A stretch of 17,394 nucleotides of DNA from Elusimicrobia bacterium RIFCSPHIGHO2_02_FULL_57_9. Lineage in GTDB: Bacteria > Elusimicrobiota > Elusimicrobia > UBA1565 > UBA9628. Below, in pieces: positions 6,709 through 12,487 of this stretch (positions are counted from its first letter, which is position 1; the number at the start of each line of letters is the position of its first letter). The notes beneath the pieces are model-generated. The model made no database searches. It was not told where the DNA came from and saw only the letters and a list, made by a program, of their open reading frames with translations. The stretch is taken from the NCBI GenBank assembly GCA_001800015.1, contig MGUO01000310.1, positions 2,101 through 19,494 on the forward strand, read 5' to 3'. Both the position numbers and the translations under genes were made by a program.

Positions 6709-7713
6709 ATGCCCTACCAGCCGTCCTTTCAGACTACACCTCATCTCCTAAAGGTCCTTGAAGAGATCGCGGGCTTGAGTGCCCGCATTAAAGACGCGGC
6801 TGTTGGAGTAAGTTGGATTCCTTCCCTGCAAAAGGACGCTGCCGCCCGGCAGGCGCATGGTTCGACTGCTATTGAGGGAAATCCTCTTACCTTAGAGGAG
6901 GTCAAAGTTCTGGCCGAAGGGGGCTCCCTACCGGAAGCCAAACCCAGGTCTATCCAAGAAGTCCTCAATTATTTCGCGGCTCTGCGTTTCGTGACCAAGA
7001 GCGCAAAGGCCAAAGAAGTCGGCGTTCGGGACGTGCTCAAGCTCCACTCCATTATTGGCCAGAAAGGGGCCTTGGACAGGGGTCCCCTAGGATTATTTCG
7101 CCCTTTCGCGGTTCGCGTGGGGGATCACCTGCCGCCACCCGCCAAGGAAGTCCCAGGGCTTATGAAGGACCTTCTGGCCTGGATCAATGGATCGGGCCGG
7201 GCTTGGCCGGCCGTGGTGAGCTCGGCCATTCTGCACTATCAGTTCGAGTACATCCATCCTTTTGGAGATGGCAATGGCCGCGTGGGTCGGGCTTTGGCGG
7301 CCTGGGAACTATATCGCCGCCAATTCGACACCTACCACATCTTCGCCGTGGATGAAGTACTATTGGAAGATCGCAAGGGATATTACCGCGCCTTCCATCG
7401 TGCCCAAAGCGAAAAGCATGAGCTGACGGGTTGGGTAGAATATATTGCGGAGGCAGCTAACGAGGCACTGCGTCGCGCCTGGTCGCGTATCGAAGCGGTT
7501 AGCCTATCGACCAAGGGCGAGCAACTAATCCTATCCCCTAAACAGGAGAAGCTCCTGACACTTCTTCGGATGGGACCTAAGTCGATCAAAGAGATCCAGG
7601 ATTCTCTAGGAGTGACAAAGCCTGGAGCCCACCACGTCCTGAAACCTCTTCTAGATGCAGAAATTATTCGCCGAGAAGGCGGGCATAAAACCGGCAAGTA
7701 TCGAATCGTTTAG
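6709..7713 (+). CDS. Fic family protein with N-terminal inhibitory motif and C-terminal winged helix
   Basis: Fic proteins transfer AMP, or another nucleotide-derived group, from a nucleotide to hydroxyl side chains of target proteins. The 334-residue product has the full active-site motif HPFGDGNGRVGR at 183-194 (catalytic His183, phosphate-binding Asp187/Asn189, Arg191/Arg194). The inhibitory-helix motif STAIEGN at 52-58 (Glu56) places it in the class with an intramolecular N-terminal inhibitory helix. Residues 275-334 read as a winged-helix DNA-binding domain (KEIQDSLGVTKPGAHHVLKPL). The start ATG has no clear Shine-Dalgarno; a TATCCT hexamer lies 5 nt upstream, compatible with a leaderless transcript. 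Preceded by three operator-like repeats. The 3' end overlaps the convergent 80-residue gene by 2 nt. It may act alone as a self-controlled regulator or toxin-like enzyme; the target is unknown. Confidence 0.93.
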   Translation: MPYQPSFQTTPHLLKVLEEIAGLSARIKDAAVGVSWIPSLQKDAAARQAHGSTAIEGNPLTLEEVKVLAEGGSLPEAKPRSIQEVLNYFAALRFVTKSAKAKEVGVRDVLKLHSIIGQKGALDRGPLGLFRPFAVRVGDHLPPPAKEVPGLMKDLLAWINGSGRAWPAVVSSAILHYQFEYIHPFGDGNGRVGRALAAWELYRRQFDTYHIFAVDEVLLEDRKGYYRAFHRAQSEKHELTGWVEYIAEAANEALRRAWSRIEAVSLSTKGEQLILSPKQEKLLTLLRMGPKSIKEIQDSLGVTKPGAHHVLKPLLDAEIIRREGGHKTGKYRIV

Positions 7714-7952
7714 CCTTTCTTCTGCTGTTCAGTTACCCAACGTCTGAGGGCGATGGCCAGAAGCGCGACTATCCTCTTCCGCCGCTCCTGGGGCGTCAGA
7801 TTAATCGGGTCATCATACCAGGAACGACGCGCTAACAATTCCGCAGGAGGATCAACCTCAAAAATTTCTCCTTTAGGCTGTTCTGGCTTTGACCCCTTGC
7901 CTTTCGGGGCGATGAACGGAAAGCTGAGCCACCTGACCTCTTTATCTGCCAT
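7710..7952 (-). CDS. Small conserved-looking protein, possible recombinase-cassette remnant
   Basis: An 80-residue protein with no recognised domain. The C-terminal third (LTPQERRKRIVALLAIALRRW) resembles the LSPEERRRRIAAILA-type segment of small ORFs that accompany large serine recombinases in several phyla (recalled family pattern, not searched). A perfect GGAGGT sits 6 nt before the ATG, good evidence that it is translated. It lies 66 nt downstream of the ParB-like HTH gene on the same strand and is the last gene of the presumed - strand operon. Its stop meets the convergent Fic stop. Confidence 0.6.
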   Translation of the reverse strand: MADKEVRWLSFPFIAPKGKGSKPEQPKGEIFEVDPPAELLARRSWYDDPINLTPQERRKRIVALLAIALRRWVTEQQKKG

Positions 7953-7958
7953 CGGTAC

Positions 7959-7964
7959 ACCTCC
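7959..7964 (-). promoter_or_regulatory. Ribosome binding site of the 80-residue gene
   Basis: GGAGGT on the - strand (ACCTCC on +), 6 nt before the ATG at 7952. A strong match that supports this small ORF as a real gene. Confidence 0.75.
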
Positions 7965-8018
7965 AATGAGACTTCGCTGGGATAAGCCCAGAGGTCGTAC
8001 CTTCCTTCGGGCGCAGGG

Positions 8019-8339
8019 TCAAGAGGTCACATTGCTTGCCTCCATAATTTCTGGTTCAAGGTCGGACATAAGATTTTGGAACTGTTGAAGTTGTCGCGCC
8101 GGATCTTCGATCTTGGCTATGGGGCGCAGCACCCGTTCCGTGATTGGACCCCTACCACGGCAGGGTGGCAGGGAAGCTATCTGGTATTGGATTACGGGAG
8201 ATAGGTTGAGCAATCCCATGAGATGCGTCGCGCGGCTTGGGTGCATTTTGAGCCGCCGGGCTAGGGTCCGTTGCGTTACTCCTTTCTTTTCGATTTGCTT
8301 CTTCATCCATTGGGCCCTGCGGAGCAACCGTTGGATCAT
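8019..8339 (-). CDS. ParB/KorB-like helix-turn-helix protein of the recombinase-associated type
   Basis: 106 residues from the ATG at 8339. Residues 20-50 form an HTH (VTQRTLARRLKMHPSRATHLMGLL), followed by LSPVIQYQI and ITERVLRPI, the pattern of ParB-core-like HTH proteins and of small HTH proteins found next to large serine recombinases. Relatives of the latter kind usually begin with a basic Pro-rich stretch before the first helix. Here the frame reads RYRPKPP upstream of the ATG, up to a TGA at 8376-8378 that is also the stop of the preceding GNAT gene, so the N-terminus may be shortened or start at a non-ATG codon. No Shine-Dalgarno is seen before 8339. No recombinase gene is present, so it is either orphaned or has been recruited as a regulator. 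Confidence 0.65.
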   Translation of the reverse strand: MIQRLLRRAQWMKKQIEKKGVTQRTLARRLKMHPSRATHLMGLLNLSPVIQYQIASLPPCRGRGPITERVLRPIAKIEDPARQLQQFQNLMSDLEPEIMEASNVTS

Positions 8340-8375
8340 GGGAGGCTTCGGTCGGTAGCGCTCAGCGAGAATCGG

Positions 8376-8951
8376 TCAGTGACATGCATGAATTATCTGG
8401 AAGTGACGATTACGCGCCCGACGCAGGCGCTTCCCAGTTTGCGCGTCACATGCCCAGGTTCCGGCGGCTCGGCAGCCGTTCGCTCGGAAGGTCTGCAGCA
8501 TCGGCTTGTTTCGGATGTCGGTGCCACCCAGATAGCGCAAACATCCAGCATGAGCCAATAATTCCAAGCCCTTGGCATGTAATATTTTTCCGTAGCTGCG
8601 CCCGCGGAAGGCGGGGGAGATGCCCAAAAAGAACAGAGTCCCCTCATTAGGTCTGCTGGGTCGGCGCTGGGCCAGCACCATGCCAGCGAGGTGGCGACCG
8701 ACATAAGCCAGTTGCCAAAGACCACGATCCAGAGCTTTTCCGGCCAAATGTTCGAGTAGTCTTAATTCGCTATGTGGCGCCCGCGGATTGAAGTCCCCGG
8801 ATAGAGTTCCAGACAGAATTGTGCGCATAGCCGCGATGAAGCGCTTGCGTCCCGTCTGTCGCATGGATAGATAACGGAAGGGATCACGATACGGTGAATG
8901 GTAGCCTTTGAGGCTGCGTCGGACTATGCGCTTAATGATGGTTCGGCTCAT
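8376..8951 (-). CDS. GNAT-fold N-acetyltransferase
   Basis: 191 residues. The C-terminal half carries the acetyl-CoA signature: strand FFLGISPAF followed by RGRSYGK (116-122), then GGTDIRNKPM and FRANGC (142-160), the Asn/Cys region usual in motif B of GNAT enzymes. The first 60 residues are basic and not recognisable as a known domain. The substrate is unknown. It begins 10 nt downstream of the RelE-like toxin stop and therefore probably shares that transcript. GNAT proteins can themselves be toxins acetylating aminoacyl-tRNA, but those usually pair with DUF1778-type antitoxins, and this one is not obviously of that subfamily. Its TGA is in frame with the downstream HTH gene. Confidence 0.75.
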   Translation of the reverse strand: MSRTIIKRIVRRSLKGYHSPYRDPFRYLSMRQTGRKRFIAAMRTILSGTLSGDFNPRAPHSELRLLEHLAGKALDRGLWQLAYVGRHLAGMVLAQRRPSRPNEGTLFFLGISPAFRGRSYGKILHAKGLELLAHAGCLRYLGGTDIRNKPMLQTFRANGCRAAGTWACDAQTGKRLRRARNRHFQIIHACH

Positions 8952-8961
8952 CTTTCGAACG

Positions 8962-9216
8962 TCATCGTTTGTAGGTTCTCTCAGAACGCCGTACTATTCG
9001 CAAGATTGTGATAACTTTTTGATGGTCATCAATGCCGTAGAGGATACGCCAGTTTCCAGCGCGAATTCGATGCAGAGGGCCATCGAGTTTCTTGACCCCA
9101 TGGGGCCGTGGGTTGGATTCAAGGACAAGGATATGCGTTTTAATTCGGCCAAGATCAGGCTCACGGATACTGTCGAGGTCCCGGGCCGCACTGGGCGCGA
9201 CATCGAGCCTATGCAT
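8962..9216 (-). CDS. RelE/ParE-superfamily toxin of a type II toxin-antitoxin pair
   Basis: 84 residues with the superfamily pattern: AARDLDSI early, a central KKLDGPLHRIRAGNWRILYGID strand region (about 40-65) and a C-terminal IVRRSERTY. RelE-type members cut mRNA on the ribosome and ParE-type members poison gyrase; sequence alone does not decide between them. The Arg/Tyr-rich end and the RxGxWRILY strand favour RelE/HigB-like. The start overlaps the antitoxin stop by 8 nt, the typical coupled arrangement. Confidence 0.9.
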   Translation of the reverse strand: MHRLDVAPSAARDLDSIREPDLGRIKTHILVLESNPRPHGVKKLDGPLHRIRAGNWRILYGIDDHQKVITILRIVRRSERTYKR

Positions 9217-9445
9217 TCTTCTTTGTGCGTTTGGTGAAGTACTCGCGGGCGGAGATAGCTTTCTCGGGTTGACTCAGATGCGTCTTCCAAGCCTTTTGGG
9301 CAGCATGAAGATCTTTTAGGTCATCCTCGTAAACTTCCTCGACCGCCTTTCTGAGCAGGTTGGCCATGGATTGACGTCGTTCGACGGCTAAATGCTTTAG
9401 ACCGTTGTGGACCTCGTCAGACAGATATATGGTCGTTCGTATCAT
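9209..9445 (-). CDS. Ribbon-helix-helix (CopG-like) antitoxin
   Basis: 78 residues. The N-terminus MIRTTIYLSDEVHNGLKHLA is a ribbon strand followed by helix 1, and MANLLRKAVEEVYE is helix 2. Together they form a ribbon-helix-helix dimer that binds operator DNA. The C-terminal half is highly charged and would wrap the toxin. GAGGTGAT is placed 6-7 nt before the ATG. The promoter just upstream carries a 12-bp palindrome overlapping the -35 region, so autorepression by the antitoxin or the complex is expected. Confidence 0.9.
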   Translation of the reverse strand: MIRTTIYLSDEVHNGLKHLAVERRQSMANLLRKAVEEVYEDDLKDLHAAQKAWKTHLSQPEKAISAREYFTKRTKKNA

Positions 9446-9467
9446 GATGGGATCACCTCACCGTTCC

Positions 9468-9496
9468 AGTTTAGCATCATAACATATATATGTCAA
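9468..9496 (-). promoter_or_regulatory. Promoter of the antitoxin-toxin operon
   Basis: On the - strand, TTGACA (9496-9491), a 17-bp spacer, and TAAACT (9473-9468). The predicted RNA start would be about 15 nt before the antitoxin ATG, leaving room for the Shine-Dalgarno sequence. A perfect -35 with ideal spacing makes this the best promoter in the window. Confidence 0.75.
9482..9493. promoter_or_regulatory. Palindromic operator candidate in the toxin-antitoxin promoter
   Basis: ACATATATATGT, a perfect 12-bp palindrome overlapping the -35 hexamer and spacer. Ribbon-helix-helix repressors typically bind such short palindromes in their own promoters. Confidence 0.6.
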
Positions 9497-9699
9497 TAGT
9501 TGAATATTGCATTGTCGAATATTGCATGGCAGCCCTTGGCCGCGAGAATCAACCCGAATTGGGCACTGTGCCAAACCACGACGGGAGATGCCGATTCTCG
9601 CTTACCTTAATGCGAGTAACGAGGAGGACAGCCACTTTGTACGCTGGGCAAACCTGGCGAAAACTGGTCAATCGGCCAGTCGAAGTCCTGGAAGGGTAT

Positions 9700-9729
9700 A
9701 AGCCCCAATCGCACCCGCGATTGGGGCTT
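9700..9729 (-). terminator. Strong 13-bp hairpin, possible terminator of the - strand secreted-protein gene
   Basis: AAGCCCCAATCGC and its exact complement GCGATTGGGGCTT are separated by ACCC. It starts about 20 nt after the stop of the - strand gene at 9750. Neither side has a clean U-tract, so it could be an RNA-stabilising hairpin rather than an intrinsic terminator. Confidence 0.5.
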
Positions 9730-9749
9730 GGCACAGCGTTCAGGGCCGC

Positions 9750-10706
9750 TTATGGGGAACGCCCAGCCGGGACGCGATACTCAATAAGTCTCAAAGAAAT
9801 GTTTCGAAATGTATGCTGCGGCGTGGCAGGCCCGCATCCGCCGACACTCTCCACGACACTCTTAGCGCCGTGCCGGCTAGTTTTGACCTCCTGACAAGTC
9901 CTGTTTATCCTGTCCACGGTATTGTAGAGGTTAGCGGAGCGGATCATTCCATTGATGGGGTCAAGGTAGATGTGTGAATCGAAGTACTCCAGCCCGTAGG
10001 AGGCGCCATATTCTGGAGAGTTTCCCATCTTAGCTTGGTCTATTCCGATCTGCACCCAATTATTGGGACGTCCTCCCACCCGAGACGCCATCCAGCTCTC
10101 TGGCAGGCTAACGCAAGTATCCTTTTCGGGAGCAATATGCTCCACTCGGAGAACCGGTCGCTCGGGCAATTCCGTTTGGAACGTGATTTGAAAATCGATG
10201 CAGTCCTCGCCCAACAAGGTCCTGAAGCCATCCGCCCAAGAAGAAGACTTGCTGTATGGAAAGATGAGGGGCTTGCCGGCAGCTAGCGCATTCAGCCGCG
10301 CTCCGAACAGTCGCGGATTGGCATCCACGTAGAACGTCATCAAGTCGAAGTAAGGGCCGGCCAACTGCCCCATGAGTTGCGGCGGGATATCTTTGAAGTT
10401 GTTCGTCGCGGTGTTGAATCCCTGATCCAAGGATACCCATTGCCGGAAATCCTTGAGAGCTGCCAGGTCGATCGCATTTTCCCCAACGGCAAGCCTTTCC
10501 CATTCGACCTCTTCGTAAAACACACCGCCTTTTACTTTTACCTCATGCCGGGAAACCGCCTCGTAGACCTTGCCGTCATTGAGCCCCCGCATTTCATAAC
10601 GAAGGATAGTCCCCGCCTTGTAGTTTCTAAATGGGAACGCCGCCCAACTGCTAATGGGAACTACGAGCAGACAGGAAAAAGCGAGTGGCAATCGGCCCAG
10701 CACCAT
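9750..10706 (-). CDS. Secreted protein of unknown function
   Basis: Not recognised. From the ATG at 10706 the product has 318 residues and begins with a clean signal peptide (MVLGRLPLAF..., cleavage likely after SSWA). The mature part begins AFPFRNYKAGTILRYEM and looks like a beta-rich exported domain with four cysteines, in GEDCIDF, KDTCVSL, NRTCQEV and GGCGPA, possibly disulfide-bonded. The 10706 start has AAGGA 8 nt upstream; a longer start at 10730 (8 extra residues) is in frame but has no ribosome site. The ORF6N gene ends only 3 nt before 10730, so the two are probably one transcript, although a DNA-binding-type protein and a secreted protein make an odd pair. A hairpin follows the stop. 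Confidence 0.75.
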   Translation of the reverse strand: MVLGRLPLAFSCLLVVPISSWAAFPFRNYKAGTILRYEMRGLNDGKVYEAVSRHEVKVKGGVFYEEVEWERLAVGENAIDLAALKDFRQWVSLDQGFNTATNNFKDIPPQLMGQLAGPYFDLMTFYVDANPRLFGARLNALAAGKPLIFPYSKSSSWADGFRTLLGEDCIDFQITFQTELPERPVLRVEHIAPEKDTCVSLPESWMASRVGGRPNNWVQIGIDQAKMGNSPEYGASYGLEYFDSHIYLDPINGMIRSANLYNTVDRINRTCQEVKTSRHGAKSVVESVGGCGPATPQHTFRNISLRLIEYRVPAGRSP

Positions 10707-10733
10707 CGATCCGTTCCTTGTCCTGCCCATGCG

Positions 10734-11273
10734 TCAGGAACCGTGACGGAAGCCGATGATCTTTCGCCCGCTTTCCGAAGGATTCATCAGTCCGCGGATG
10801 GCCTCGAAGATTGCCTCGATCTGATGGTCGTGGGATTTAATACTCCGCTCCAGGCTCTCGATCTTCCTGGCAAGCTCCTTGTGTGTAGAGATCAGTTGGC
10901 GCAGCCGCGTGAACGTCCTCATGACCTGAATGTTGACCAGGATCGCTCGTTTGCTCCTTAGGACGCTTGAGAGCATGGCTACTCCATTCTCGGTGAACGC
11001 GTTGGGGAGGGCTGGGGAGAACTTGAGGGGCCGGAGGTTATCACAGATTGTGATAAGCTCGTCCCGCTCGGCCTTGGTCAGGCGGAACATGAAATCTTCG
11101 GGAAAACGCTCCCTATTCCGCTTGACGGCCTGGTTGAGGGCCATCGTAGTGACCCCATACAGCTCGGCCAAGTGGCGGTCGATCATGACTCTATGGCCGC
11201 GGATCAGGAATATCCGCTGCTCAATCGTTTCGGCCGGGATGAGATTTGGCATCGCTGAAGAGGATTTTATCAT
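10734..11273 (-). CDS. ORF6N-domain protein
   Basis: 179 residues. The ORF6N domain spans about residues 13-100: IEQRIFLIRGHRVMIDRHLAEL, then LNQAVKRNRERFPEDFMF and FTENGVAMLSSVL. ORF6N is a DNA-binding-associated domain spread through phages and accessory islands and related to KilA-N/Bro-type modules. A C-terminal coiled coil (about 125-160) would allow oligomerisation. An internal ATG at 11252 (MPNLIPAE) is closer to where the family usually begins; neither start has a clear Shine-Dalgarno. Target and biological role are unknown for this family. Followed after 3 nt by the secreted-protein frame. Confidence 0.88.
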   Translation of the reverse strand: MIKSSSAMPNLIPAETIEQRIFLIRGHRVMIDRHLAELYGVTTMALNQAVKRNRERFPEDFMFRLTKAERDELITICDNLRPLKFSPALPNAFTENGVAMLSSVLRSKRAILVNIQVMRTFTRLRQLISTHKELARKIESLERSIKSHDHQIEAIFEAIRGLMNPSESGRKIIGFRHGS

Positions 11274-11557
11274 AACGCGTGAAGCTGGTCTTGGACTTCT
11301 TGCGAGAACCGCCGAGAACCGACTGATGTCGTTGAAAGGCGTTTAAATCAAGAATTTCCTACCGACCGTGGGCTGCGAGAACTATCTTGAAATCAGCGTT
11401 GTGCCAAAGAACAAAAGACTTTTTTAGTTCGCTTGTGTTTGCCCAGCGTAGGTAGAGAGCAGCCTGATCGGACTCAAGCCTGCGCAGAGCGGTCAACCGC
11501 TTGGCGCGTCCAGCGGAGATTAGCTAAGATGGGGCAAATGACTCAAAGGAGACCGCT
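11274..11557. other. Intergenic region at the right edge of the accessory island
   Basis: No gene seen. Contains the right copy of the TCAACCGCTT repeat (11493-11502), itself within a small hairpin AGCGG-TCAA-CCGCT, and at its end the AAGGAG ribosome site of the methyltransferase gene (11546-11551). No tRNA or integrase remnant was found. Confidence 0.6.
11493..11502. repeat. Right copy of the 10-bp direct repeat
   Basis: TCAACCGCTT, same orientation as the copy at 6216-6225. Splicing the sequence after this copy onto the broken oxidase-like gene gives LNRLARPAEIS and then TAA in frame. This is compatible with an insertion between the copies but not proof. Confidence 0.4.
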
Positions 11558-12439
11558 ATGACCAATGCGCAAAGTGCTTCGGTAAAACCAAAGTCCGCTA
11601 TGGAGGAAATCAGGGAGCAGCAGCGGCAGAGCTGGAATAAGTTCGCACCAGGTTGGAAGAAGTGGGATGCCTTTGCCATGGAGTTTTTGCGCCCAGCGGG
11701 GGAGGCACTTTTAAAGGAGGCGGGCTTGAAGCCCGGCATGCGCGTTTTGGATGCCGCCTGCGGCACAGGCGAGCCGGGTTTGACGGCGGCTAAAATCGTG
11801 GGGACCACGGGGCACGTCATCGGCACGGATCTCTCCGAAGAAATGATCCGCGTCGCGCAGGAAAAGGCGCGCTGTCTGGGGACGGCCAACTATGAGGCAA
11901 CGGCCGCGGACGCCGGCGCCTTGCCTTTTGAGTCCGGGAGCTTCGACGCCGTTCTTTGCCGCATGGGGGTCATGTTCTTTCCCGATCCGCAAAAGGCCGC
12001 CGGCGAATTTTTTCGCGTTCTGAAATCCGGGGGCCGTCTGGCTTTATGCGCGTGGGCGGAGCCTCAGAAAAACCCGTGGGCGACGACTATCGCCGATATC
12101 GTCAACAGGGAACTGGCCGTGCCGCCGCCTCCGCCGGATATGCCTGGGCTTTTCCGCCAGGCCAAGCCTGGGACTCTGAAGTCCATTCTCAAAGCGGCCG
12201 GTTTTAAGCAGGCGCGCGAGGTGGAAGTCGCGGGAGAGCGGGATTACGACGGCCCGCTTCAATATTGGGAGCTGATGACCGAAGTGGCCGCCCCCATCGC
12301 CGGCGCCCTGGGCAAGACCGACGAGGCTTCGCGCAAGAAGATCCAGGACCAAGTCCTCAAGGCCGCCGAGAAATTCACGCGCGGCGGAAAGATCGTGTTC
12401 CCGTGGAGCGCATGGGTGGCCGGGGCGATTAAACCCTAG
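11558..12439 (+). CDS. Class I SAM-dependent methyltransferase (Methyltransf_11/UbiE-like)
   Basis: 293 residues with a Rossmann-type methyltransferase core. Motif I is VLDAACGTGEPG (63-74), the acidic residue binding the SAM ribose is in IGTDLSEEM (Asp91), motif II/III region ATAADAGALPFESGSFD (114-130), and the post-motif strand is FRVLKSGGRLALCAW. The N-terminal 40 residues (QQRQSWNKFAPGWKKWD) are typical of small-molecule methyltransferases of the UbiE/Methyltransf_11 group. The C-terminal part probably forms the substrate pocket, and the substrate cannot be told from the sequence. AAGGAG 6 nt before the ATG fixes the start. No obvious operon partner; the next gene starts 48 nt downstream and is of a different kind. 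Confidence 0.92.
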   Translation: MTNAQSASVKPKSAMEEIREQQRQSWNKFAPGWKKWDAFAMEFLRPAGEALLKEAGLKPGMRVLDAACGTGEPGLTAAKIVGTTGHVIGTDLSEEMIRVAQEKARCLGTANYEATAADAGALPFESGSFDAVLCRMGVMFFPDPQKAAGEFFRVLKSGGRLALCAWAEPQKNPWATTIADIVNRELAVPPPPPDMPGLFRQAKPGTLKSILKAAGFKQAREVEVAGERDYDGPLQYWELMTEVAAPIAGALGKTDEASRKKIQDQVLKAAEKFTRGGKIVFPWSAWVAGAIKP

Positions 12440-12487
12440 CAGCTCCCCGCTGGAACCAGCCTGCTATATTTGTAGGATATCCTGATC

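Larger units (their letters stand above)
9446..9749. other. Intergenic region with repeats and hairpins
   Basis: No convincing gene. Contents, left to right: the toxin-antitoxin promoter; an 11-bp direct repeat GAATATTGCAT at 9502-9512 and 9517-9527 (period 15); a 9-bp inverted repeat GCGAGAATC/GATTCTCGC enclosing 9542-9601, with a GGCAC-T-GTGCC core; and a strong hairpin at 9700-9729 after the end of the secreted-protein gene. Short ORFs on the + strand here lack usable ribosome sites. Confidence 0.6.

Noticed and set aside
8376..8951. Reading the 191-residue protein as Druantia DruA or a transposase
   Set aside because: The C-terminal half fits the GNAT acetyl-CoA motif and nothing matches DruA or a transposase core.
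9502..9527. CRISPR-like repeat
   Set aside because: Only two copies of 11 bp with a 4-bp gap; no array or cas gene.
9490..9894. 134-codon + strand frame
   Set aside because: Runs through the toxin-antitoxin promoter, hairpins and the end of the - strand secreted-protein gene; composition looks random.
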